Positions 1 to 5,767 of a DNA stretch of 7,946 bases are shown piece after piece. The stretch covers positions 1 to 7,946 of the forward strand of contig CAAGQJ010000010.1 in NCBI GenBank assembly GCA_900772095.1, in the 5' to 3' direction. The notes below the pieces were generated by a model, which worked only from the letters and a program-made list of their open reading frames with translations, was not told the origin of the DNA and did not search any database. The position numbers and the translations under genes were made by a program. This DNA is from Bacilli bacterium. Lineage in GTDB: Bacteria; Bacillota_I; Bacilli_A; RF39; UBA660. Positions within the stretch are counted from its first letter, which is position 1. Each line of letters begins with the position of its first letter.

Positions 1-74
<74 letters not shown>

Positions 75-78
75 TATT

Positions 79-155
79 GCCTCAATAGCTCAGTTGGTTA
101 GAGCACTTGACTGTTAATCAAGGGGTCCTAGGTTCAAGTCCTAGTTGGGGCGCCA
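79..155 (+). tRNA. tRNA-Asn (GTT)
   Basis: Asparagine tRNA of 77 bases including the encoded CCA. Acceptor GCCTCAA pairs with TTGGGGC (one T-G wobble). The anticodon stem CTTGA/TCAAG encloses loop CTGTTAA, with anticodon GTT at 113-115. The discriminator base is G152, as is usual for tRNA-Asn. It lies between tRNA-Ile and tRNA-Glu with spacers of 4 and 8 bases, so all three are probably processed from one transcript. Confidence 0.97.
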
Positions 156-163
156 TTTTTTAT

Positions 164-240
164 GGCCAGTTGGTGAAGCGGTTCAACACACCGCCCTTTC
201 ACGGCGGCATTCACGGGTTCAAATCCCGTACTGGTCACCA
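164..240 (+). tRNA. tRNA-Glu (TTC)
   Basis: Glutamate tRNA, 77 bases with encoded CCA. Acceptor GGCCAGT pairs with ACTGGTC (one G-T wobble). Anticodon stem CCGCC/GGCGG encloses loop CTTTCAC, giving anticodon TTC at 198-200. The T-stem ACGGG/CCCGT is perfect. It is the last gene of the cluster and is followed 14 bases later by an intrinsic terminator. Confidence 0.97.
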
Positions 241-254
241 GATGTTGTATTAAT

Positions 255-276
255 AACCTTTATTTAAAGGTTTTTT
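255..276 (+). terminator. Rho-independent terminator of the tRNA cluster
   Basis: Stem AACCTTT (255-261) pairs perfectly with AAAGGTT (266-272) across a 4-base loop, and the T-run extends to 276. It ends the Ile-Asn-Glu transcript. From 277 to about 405 the sequence is AT-rich with no gene, repeat or RNA structure that I can support. Confidence 0.85.
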
Positions 277-409
277 ATTTTATTACTTAAAATTACTCCA
301 GATTTCCATTTACTAGTAGTTTTACAATTTTCTTATTTATAAAATTCTATTAACAAAAATATTAAACCAAAAATAATAACCAATATTTAAATTTAATGAT
401 AAAAATCTA

Positions 410-438
410 TTGACTTTTAAAGTCTTTTTTTATAGAAT
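410..438 (+). promoter_or_regulatory. Sigma-A-type promoter of the 61-aa membrane miniprotein
   Basis: A -35 box TTGACT (410-415) and -10 box TAGAAT (433-438) are separated by exactly 17 bases. Expected initiation is about 444-446, directly at the ATG at 447. The spacer contains a short inverted repeat, GACTT (412-416) with AAGTC (420-424), followed by seven T residues. That looks like a weak terminator or an operator embedded in the promoter. Confidence 0.65.
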
Positions 439-446
439 AAACAATT

Positions 447-632
447 ATGAAAACGAATATTGAAAAAAGATACGAGAAAATATTTATCTTTCTTGGTTTA
501 ATTGTTTCATTATTACTTATTATATTAGGTATAGTTCTTTTACCAAGTACTATATTTGTTTTTGTTATAGGGATATTTTTATTTCTTATATTTACTGCAA
601 ATGCATTTACTCTTTTTAAAAAAACAAATTAA
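447..632 (+). CDS. Small two-helix membrane protein, unknown function
   Basis: I do not recognise this 61-residue protein. It begins with a charged, mostly basic N-terminus (MKTNIEKRYEK), then has a hydrophobic helix at about residues 12-32, a proline turn (LLPST, 31-35) and a second helix at about 35-55, ending in a basic tail (FKKTN). The likely topology is a hairpin with both ends in the cytoplasm, by the positive-inside rule. The ATG at 447 is the only methionine codon in the frame, and an in-frame TAA at 438-440 rules out an earlier start. There is no Shine-Dalgarno sequence upstream, while a good promoter ends at 438, so translation is probably leaderless. It sits alone between the tRNA cluster terminator and the serS promoter, with no terminator of its own seen. 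The hydrophobic composition over a sustained open frame supports a real gene, but short length keeps confidence moderate. Confidence 0.6.
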   Translation: MKTNIEKRYEKIFIFLGLIVSLLLIILGIVLLPSTIFVFVIGIFLFLIFTANAFTLFKKTN

Positions 633-643
633 TTCCTATATTA

Positions 644-672
644 TTTACAAACTTTATAAAATTTGTTAAAAT
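644..672 (+). promoter_or_regulatory. serS promoter with extended -10
   Basis: A -35 box TTTACA (644-649), a 17-base spacer and a -10 box TAAAAT (667-672) preceded by TGT (664-666) give an extended -10 promoter. Predicted initiation at about 679 leaves an mRNA leader of under 20 bases, so there is no room for a T-box or other riboswitch ahead of serS. Confidence 0.7.
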
Positions 673-696
673 TATTGTTATAGAAAGGTGATACTT

Positions 697-1986
697 ATGA
701 TAGACATTAATTTAATAAGAGAAAATAAAAATTTAGTAAAAGAAAATATAAAAAAGAAATTTCAAGATGAAAAATTACCTTTAGTAGATGAAATTTATGA
801 TTTAGATATAAAATATCGTGAATGTAAAGGCAAAGGCGACGAATTAAGAGCATTAAAAAATTCTAAGAGCAGTTTAATCGGAAACTTAATGCGTGATAAA
901 AAATTAGAAGAAGTAGAACAAATTAAAAAAGAAGTATTAGATTTAAATAAACAAATAGAACAACTTCAAATTGACGAAGAAACACTTCTTAAAGAAATAA
1001 AAGAAAAGATGATGGTTATTCCAAATATTATTTCAGATGATGTTCCAATTGGTAAAGACGACAGCGAAAATGTAGAAATAGAAAAATTTGGAGAACCTTT
1101 TGTAAGAAACTATGAAATACCATATCATTCAGATATATGCGATTCATTTAATGGATTAGATAAAGAAAGTGCCGGAAGAGTAAGTGGAAATGGCTTCTAC
1201 TATTTAGTAGGAGATATTGCTAGATTACATGAAGCAACTATTGCCTACGCAAGGGATTTTATGATAAACAAAGGCTTCACATATTGCATTCCACCATTTA
1301 TGATTAGAAGCGATGTAGTTAATGGCGTTATGTCATTTACAGAGATGGAAAATATGATGTATAAAATAGAAAACGAAGATTTATACTTAATTGGTACATC
1401 AGAACATAGTATGATAGGTAAGTTTAAAGGACAATTAATAGATGAAAAAAAACTTCCTATAGCAATGACATCTTACTCTCCATGCTTCAGAAAAGAAGTT
1501 GGTGCTCACGGAATAGAAGAAAGAGGTCTTTACAGAGTTCATCAATTTGAAAAACAAGAAATGATAGTCCTTTGCAAACCAGAAGACGCTATGGATTGGT
1601 ACAACAAGATGTGGAGTTATACAGTTGAATTTTTCAGAAGTTTAGATATTCCTGTAAGAACAATAGAATGTTGCAGTGGAGATTTAGCAGATTTAAAAGT
1701 TAAATCATGTGATGTAGAAGCTTGGAGTCCAAGACAACAAAAATATTTTGAAGTTGGTTCCTGTTCTACCTTAGGAGATGCCCAAGCTAGAAGATTAGGC
1801 ATTAGAATGAAAACAGAAAACGGCAATCAATTCTTAGCAACCTTAAACAACACAGTAATAGCAAGCCCTCGCTCACTCATTGCTTTACTAGAATGCTGTT
1901 ACCAAAGCGACGGAAGTGTTAAAATCCCAAAAGCCTTACAACCTTACATGGGTGGATTAGAAGTTATTAAACCAAAAAATAATTAA
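697..1986 (+). CDS. serS: Seryl-tRNA synthetase
   Basis: Cytoplasmic class II synthetase that activates serine with ATP and charges tRNA-Ser; 429 residues, normal for the family. The N-terminus (MIDINLIREN) and the charged helical stretch at about 25-105 form the tRNA-binding coiled-coil arm. The catalytic core follows: serine-site block TSEH (234-237), motif 2 around SPCFRKEVGAHG (261-272) to VHQFEKQE (281-288), and motif 3 around SPRSLIALLE (390-399), with the C-terminal hallmark LQPYMGG (414-420). The ATG at 697 is preferred over the in-frame GTG at 688 because that GTG lies inside the Shine-Dalgarno AGAAAGGTGAT (682-692). Several core motifs differ from the common bacterial enzyme (TAE block, CTGDLGFAAAKT-like region, GRTL in motif 3): here TSEH, CCSGDLADLK (325-334) and SPRSL. 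It therefore seems to belong to a divergent SerRS branch. It is monocistronic, with its own promoter and terminator. Confidence 0.95.
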   Translation: MIDINLIRENKNLVKENIKKKFQDEKLPLVDEIYDLDIKYRECKGKGDELRALKNSKSSLIGNLMRDKKLEEVEQIKKEVLDLNKQIEQLQIDEETLLKEIKEKMMVIPNIISDDVPIGKDDSENVEIEKFGEPFVRNYEIPYHSDICDSFNGLDKESAGRVSGNGFYYLVGDIARLHEATIAYARDFMINKGFTYCIPPFMIRSDVVNGVMSFTEMENMMYKIENEDLYLIGTSEHSMIGKFKGQLIDEKKLPIAMTSYSPCFRKEVGAHGIEERGLYRVHQFEKQEMIVLCKPEDAMDWYNKMWSYTVEFFRSLDIPVRTIECCSGDLADLKVKSCDVEAWSPRQQKYFEVGSCSTLGDAQARRLGIRMKTENGNQFLATLNNTVIASPRSLIALLECCYQSDGSVKIPKALQPYMGGLEVIKPKNN

Positions 1987-1990
1987 TTAT

Positions 1991-2013
1991 GAGTATGATT
2001 ACATACTCTTTTT
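1991..2013 (+). terminator. serS terminator
   Basis: Perfect 7-bp stem GAGTATG (1991-1997) / CATACTC (2002-2008), 4-base loop ATTA, then five T residues (2009-2013). It starts 4 bases after the serS stop codon. Confidence 0.9.
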
Positions 2014-2098
2014 ATTTGCTATAATTTATTCTTAGATAAAATATATATGACCTAAAAAATATAGTTTTGTAAACCACAAAAAATCTATTTCAATATTA

Positions 2099-2127
2099 TT
2101 GACTAAATACACATGTTGTGATAAATT
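2099..2127 (+). promoter_or_regulatory. Promoter of the anchored surface protein
   Basis: A -35 box TTGACT (2099-2104), 17-base spacer and -10 TAAATT (2122-2127) preceded by TGA (2119-2121), an extended -10. Initiation is expected at about 2134, just upstream of the strong AAGGAGG (2141-2147). A second extended -10, TGCTATAAT (2017-2025), lies farther upstream without a good -35 and could give a longer leader. Confidence 0.7.
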
Positions 2128-2153
2128 TAAATTGTAAGGTAAGGAGGAAAACA

Positions 2154-3764
2154 ATGAAGAAAATTAGTTTATTTTTTATAGCATTAATTTCAATGTTCGC
2201 TTTCGCATTTGGAGTTAACGCTAAAGAAGTTTCAAATGAAGAACAATTTATCGAAGCATTAAAAACTGATAATAATATTACAATAACTGAAGATTTTGAA
2301 GTAGCACAAAATATAACACTTGATAAAAAAATAGTTTTAGATTTAAATAATCACACTATTTCATTTGCAAGTGGAAAATTTATACTTCTAAAAGGTGGTA
2401 ACCTAGAAATTACAGGTAAAGGTACTATGGCAGAAATTGACCCATATTATGCACCAGTACTTATTAAAGGCTCTACTAATGAAGAAGATACAAATTATAG
2501 TACTCTAACAGTAGGAAAAGATGTAGTTCTTAAAGGTTGGTCTGGAATATTTATTGATAAATTTAATGGTCCAGATAAAATAAGTAATTCATATGGAATA
2601 ACTGTTAATCTTTATGGAACTGCCATTGGTATGACAGATTCAACTGGAGAAACTGGGTATGGTATTTATGAAAATGGTTCAATAGCACATCTAAAAAACG
2701 CACCTGTTGTAAATATTTATGATGGTGCAGTAGTATATTCACCAAGAATAGGTATTTATGCAGCAGGTTACGGTACTTGGAATATCAAGAAAGCAAATAT
2801 TTCCGGTAAAACTGGTATTGAAATTCGTGCAGGTATCTTAAATATAGATGGTGCAACTATTAAAGGCGACACTAATGGTGTTAAAGTAGTTGCAAATAAT
2901 GATGGCCCAACAACTGAAGGAGTAGGTATAGCAGTTTCACAACATACTACTAAAAATATACTTAAAGTAAACATAATAAGTGGTTCAGTTGAAGGAACAG
3001 TTGCACTTTATGAAAGTAACCCACAAAAAAATAACGAAGAAGCCCTAGAAAAAATAACTTTAAATGTAACAGGTGGTACTTTTAAAGGCGCTTCTGAAAA
3101 AACTGAAGCAGTATATAGTGAAAATAAAACATCATTTATTACAGGAGGAACATTCTCTTTTGATGTTGCTAACTATACAAACGATAAATACATAACAACT
3201 TTAACAAAAGAAGGTTATGTTGTAGAACCACATAAGGAAGAAAAAACAACAGATTCTAGTAATACAACAGGTACTATTAAAACTGAAACACCTTTTGAAA
3301 AAGATTTATATTTAGAAATAAATAAATATGAAGAAGAAGCAGAAAAAGAAGTAACAGAACAAATAACAGAAAAATATAAAAATGAAAAAACAATGAAAGA
3401 TATAAAACTTATAGGCCTATATGAAATCAATATGGTTGATGGTACTTCTGTTGTCCCTATGGAAAATGGTAAATTTACTATATCAATTGAAATCGATAAA
3501 CAATTAAGAAATTATAAAAATTATAAAGTTTTATACTTTGATGAAGATGGTAAATTAAAAGAGGAATATAAAGCAACATTAGATAACGGAATGATAACTT
3601 TTACTACTAGTCATTTAAGTGATTATGCTATTGTAGGTTATAACAACGCTACCATAAATCCTAATACTGCTGACAACATTATGATATATGCAGTTACTGG
3701 CTTAGTTGCCTTAGGAGCCATCTTAGGACTTGGCATTTGCCTAAAGAAAAAAGAAAGTAATTAA
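2154..3764 (+). CDS. Secreted beta-helix-like surface protein with NPNTA sorting signal
   Basis: Predicted cell-wall-anchored surface protein, 536 residues. The ATG at 2154 follows AAGGAGG (2141-2147); an in-frame GTG at 2118 is rejected because it lies in the promoter and would bury the signal peptide. Residues 1-23 form a classic signal peptide ending VNA before KEVS. Residues about 30-355 are rich in short beta-type segments with Asn/Gly turns (LDLNNHTI, GGNLEITG, VNIYDGA, LNIDGATIKG, VTGGTFKG), the pattern of a right-handed parallel beta-helix seen in adhesins and pectate-lyase-like folds. A Thr/Lys/Glu-rich linker (about 356-382) leads to a second domain (about 383-497) ending TSHLSDYAIVG. 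The C-terminus is a sorting signal: NPNTADN (502-508), hydrophobic helix (about 509-530), then KKKESN. NPxT resembles class B sortase signals such as NPQTN of Staphylococcus aureus IsdC. A class B sortase is encoded nearby at 5749-6585. The ligand or role is unknown. Confidence 0.85.
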   Translation: MKKISLFFIALISMFAFAFGVNAKEVSNEEQFIEALKTDNNITITEDFEVAQNITLDKKIVLDLNNHTISFASGKFILLKGGNLEITGKGTMAEIDPYYAPVLIKGSTNEEDTNYSTLTVGKDVVLKGWSGIFIDKFNGPDKISNSYGITVNLYGTAIGMTDSTGETGYGIYENGSIAHLKNAPVVNIYDGAVVYSPRIGIYAAGYGTWNIKKANISGKTGIEIRAGILNIDGATIKGDTNGVKVVANNDGPTTEGVGIAVSQHTTKNILKVNIISGSVEGTVALYESNPQKNNEEALEKITLNVTGGTFKGASEKTEAVYSENKTSFITGGTFSFDVANYTNDKYITTLTKEGYVVEPHKEEKTTDSSNTTGTIKTETPFEKDLYLEINKYEEEAEKEVTEQITEKYKNEKTMKDIKLIGLYEINMVDGTSVVPMENGKFTISIEIDKQLRNYKNYKVLYFDEDGKLKEEYKATLDNGMITFTTSHLSDYAIVGYNNATINPNTADNIMIYAVTGLVALGAILGLGICLKKKESN

Positions 3765-3769
3765 TAATT

Positions 3770-3790
3770 AAAAGGACTACGGTCCTTTTT
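3770..3790 (+). terminator. Terminator of the surface-protein gene
   Basis: Stem AAAAGGAC (3770-3777) pairs with GTCCTTTT (3782-3789) across loop TACG, with the T-run partly inside the stem. The A-rich 5' arm gives a U-rich tail on the other strand too, so it may also act on minus-strand transcripts. Confidence 0.88.
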
Positions 3791-3810
3791 ACATGCACTA
3801 ATATTAATAA

Positions 3811-3830
3811 GTAAACTTTTGTAAACTTTT
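3811..3830 (+). repeat. Tandem 10-bp direct repeat upstream of murC
   Basis: GTAAACTTTT occurs twice in perfect tandem (3811-3820 and 3821-3830), just upstream of the murC -35 region. The junction contains TTTTGTAAAC, which also occurs upstream of the surface-protein gene at 2065-2074. It could be a regulator binding site; chance is possible in DNA this AT-rich. Confidence 0.5.
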
Positions 3831-3839
3831 CTATTTTTA

Positions 3840-3868
3840 TTTATCTTTTATACTATTAATAGTATAAT
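3840..3868 (+). promoter_or_regulatory. murC operon promoter overlapped by an 18-bp palindrome
   Basis: The -10 box is a consensus TATAAT (3863-3868). Seventeen bases upstream is TTTATC (3840-3845), a weak -35. A perfect 18-bp palindrome, TATACTATTAATAGTATA (3849-3866), fills the spacer and runs into the -10. This is a typical position for a repressor operator, or the weak -35 may need an activator. Initiation is expected at about 3875, giving a leader of roughly 33 bases. Confidence 0.65.
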
Positions 3869-3907
3869 TAAAGTATCTAAATAAATAAAATTTACTGGAG
3901 GTATTTT

Positions 3908-5209
3908 ATGAAATATTTTTTTGCAGGTATACTTGGAACAGGAATGTCTTCACTAGCAGAAGTATTAAGTGATTTAGGCAACGAAGTTATTGGATGTGAC
4001 GACGCCAAAAGTTATAGTTTTACCATTGAAGAATTAAAAAAAAGAAACATAAAAGTTTATAAAGACGCAGATAAATTAACAAAAGATATGATATTTGTAT
4101 ATACTGCCGCAATTCATGAAGAACACTATGCTATAAAAAAAGCAAAAGAACTTGGTTGCACTATGTATGGATATTATGAAATGATTGGTGAAATAACTAA
4201 GAAATATAATTCCATTTGTATAGCTGGTACCCATGGGAAAACTACTACAACAGCACTTTTAGCGCACATATTTGAAAATACAATTGGTACTAATTATATA
4301 ATTGGAGATGGAACTGGAAGAGTAAACAAGAACTCAAACAATTTTATTGTAGAATCTTGTGAGTTCGAAAGACATTTCTTACACTATAGACCAAAATATA
4401 GTGTCATTACTAATATAGACTTAGACCATATAGATTGTTACAAAAACATAGAAGAATATACATCAGTATTTGAACAATTTGCATCTTTAACTAAAGAAAA
4501 AGTTATCGCGTGTGGTGATGACCCAAACGTGTTAAAATTAAAGAGCGATAAAATTATATACTACGGCTTTAATGACAATAATGATGTAATTGCTAAGAAC
4601 CTAAATTTAACTAGTACTTCAAGTAGTTTTGATGTATACATAGATAAAAAATACTATGGACACTTTAACTTAAATATTTTTGGAAAGCACATGGTATTAA
4701 ATGCTCTTGCATGTATTTATATTTGCTATATATACAACATTTCTCTTCAAGATACAATTTATTATATGAACGACTTCAAAGGCGCTAAAAGAAGATTTAG
4801 TGAAGAAAAAATAAATGATGTTATATTAGTAGACGACTATGCTCATCATCCTACTGAAGTCGAAACTGTTCTTCTAACTGCTAAACAAAAATATCCTGAT
4901 AAAGAGATAGTAGCAGTACTTATTCCTTATACTATTTCCCGTTTTCAAGCATTTTATAAAGACTTTGCTAAAGTATTAAAGCTTGCTGATAAGGCATATA
5001 TTACTGATATAGAACCAGCAAGAGAAAAATTTAGTGATTATGAAGGAGTTTCTACCGACCTAATTTTAAATTTAGATAAAAGCTTTGAACATATTAGTAA
5101 AGAAGAAATAAGTAAACTATATAAACACAAAAATGCAGTTATTGCATTTATGGGATGTAAAGACCCAACATGGCTAATAGAGGCTTATAAGGAGGGACTT
5201 AATAAATGA
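3908..5209 (+). CDS. murC: UDP-N-acetylmuramate--L-alanine ligase (MurC), divergent
   Basis: Cytoplasmic Mur ligase adding L-alanine to UDP-MurNAc with ATP, the first amino acid of the peptidoglycan stem; 433 residues, slightly short for MurC. N-terminal UDP-binding Rossmann domain with GTGMSSLA (10-17); ATP-binding P-loop GTHGKTTTT (107-115); ESCEFER (149-155) matching the MurC E-[AS]-x-E-x-[DE]-[GR] region; ITNIDLDH (167-174); FGKHMVLNALA (258-268); KRRF (294-297); and the MurC signature DDYAHHPTE (309-317). ATG 3908 follows TGGAGGT (3896-3902). Two C-terminal motifs are unusual: the common FQPHxxSR reads LIPYTISR (338-345), with His replaced by Tyr, and the common GAGDIW-like segment reads GCKDPTW (416-422). 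It is probably the functional MurC of a divergent lineage; a MurC-like paralog is the alternative. It lies outside any mur/dcw cluster and overlaps the next gene by 4 bases. Confidence 0.9.
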   Translation: MKYFFAGILGTGMSSLAEVLSDLGNEVIGCDDAKSYSFTIEELKKRNIKVYKDADKLTKDMIFVYTAAIHEEHYAIKKAKELGCTMYGYYEMIGEITKKYNSICIAGTHGKTTTTALLAHIFENTIGTNYIIGDGTGRVNKNSNNFIVESCEFERHFLHYRPKYSVITNIDLDHIDCYKNIEEYTSVFEQFASLTKEKVIACGDDPNVLKLKSDKIIYYGFNDNNDVIAKNLNLTSTSSSFDVYIDKKYYGHFNLNIFGKHMVLNALACIYICYIYNISLQDTIYYMNDFKGAKRRFSEEKINDVILVDDYAHHPTEVETVLLTAKQKYPDKEIVAVLIPYTISRFQAFYKDFAKVLKLADKAYITDIEPAREKFSDYEGVSTDLILNLDKSFEHISKEEISKLYKHKNAVIAFMGCKDPTWLIEAYKEGLNK

Positions 5210-5739
5210 ATGTAGATATATTAAAAGTTGGTGAACTAGAAACTAATTGTTATTTAGTATATAAAGATGATAAATGCTTAATAATAGACCCAGGTGATAA
5301 TGAAAATTTCATTGTTTCTAGAATAAGAGAAAAAAATCTTCAAGTAAAAGCAATATTAGTAACCCATGACCATGAAGACCATAATAAACTTGCAAAAAGT
5401 TTAAGCACAATTTATGGCGCCCCTATATATGATTATAATAATTTATTTGAAGGCCCATTTAAGATAGATGAATTTAGTTTTGATGTAATATATACTAAAG
5501 GACATACTTCTAGTTCAATAAGCTTTTATTTCAAAGATTATGATATTATGTTTGTAGGAGACTTTATTTTCTATGAAGGAGTAGGGAGAACCGACCTAAA
5601 AACAGGTTCATATAGTGAACTTCTAGAAAGCATCAGAAAAATAAAACAATATAGTCCCGATACAGTAATATATCCCGGTCATGGCAAGACAACAACATTA
5701 GAACATGAAATGAAATATAATAAATATTTTGACATTTAA
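5206..5739 (+). CDS. Metallo-beta-lactamase-fold hydrolase (GloB/YqgX-like)
   Basis: Cytoplasmic 177-residue MBL-fold hydrolase, a length typical of the small glyoxalase-II-like (YqgX) group that lacks the C-terminal helical domain of full GloB. All metal ligands are visible: THDHEDH (53-59, supplying H54, H56, D58, H59), H100 in KGHTSSS, D119 in VGDF and H159 in YPGHG. GVGRTDL (125-131) is typical of the group, while HDHEDH is followed by NKL rather than the usual IGG/AGG-type loop. The start ATG overlaps the murC TGA (ATGA), and the Shine-Dalgarno AAGGAGG lies inside the murC end, so the two genes are translationally coupled and share the murC promoter. Function could be thioester hydrolysis (for example S-lactoylglutathione-like or bacillithiol conjugates); the substrate cannot be read from sequence, and a cell-envelope role is suggested only by position. 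Confidence 0.88.
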   Translation: MNVDILKVGELETNCYLVYKDDKCLIIDPGDNENFIVSRIREKNLQVKAILVTHDHEDHNKLAKSLSTIYGAPIYDYNNLFEGPFKIDEFSFDVIYTKGHTSSSISFYFKDYDIMFVGDFIFYEGVGRTDLKTGSYSELLESIRKIKQYSPDTVIYPGHGKTTTLEHEMKYNKYFDI

Positions 5740-5767
5740 AAAGAAACTTTAACGAGTTTCCTTTTTT
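5738..5767. terminator. Bidirectional terminator between the murC operon and the sortase gene
   Basis: Stem GAAACT (5743-5748) / AGTTTC (5755-5760) with a 6-base loop. It is flanked by A residues (5738-5742) on the left and T residues (5762-5767) on the right, giving a U-tract in both directions. The sortase stop codon (5749-5751) falls in the loop and the hydrolase stop (5737-5739) abuts the left flank. Confidence 0.85.

Noticed and set aside
241..446. Small RNA or riboswitch between the tRNAs and the miniprotein gene
   Set aside because: Beyond the terminator and promoter, only AT-rich sequence without stable pairing was seen.
644..696. T-box or other riboswitch ahead of serS
   Set aside because: The promoter sits right before the gene, leaving a leader of under 20 bases with no specifier loop or antiterminator.
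1617..1826. Antisense open frame inside serS
   Set aside because: It lies wholly within a strongly conserved gene and has no ribosome site or recognisable protein; it is a by-product of codon use.
2118..2153. Upstream GTG start for the surface protein
   Set aside because: The GTG falls within the extended -10 region, upstream of the expected transcript start, and would put charged residues in front of a clean signal peptide.
2768..3430. Two antisense open frames (2768-2974 and 3215-3430) inside the surface-protein gene
   Set aside because: Both are short and lack start signals and recognisable domains; the hydrophobic, Ser/Val-rich translations mirror the coding strand.
5203..5214. Alternative genetic code with TGA as tryptophan
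   Set aside because: TGA terminates murC exactly at the start of the next gene, and tryptophans in the proteins use TGG.
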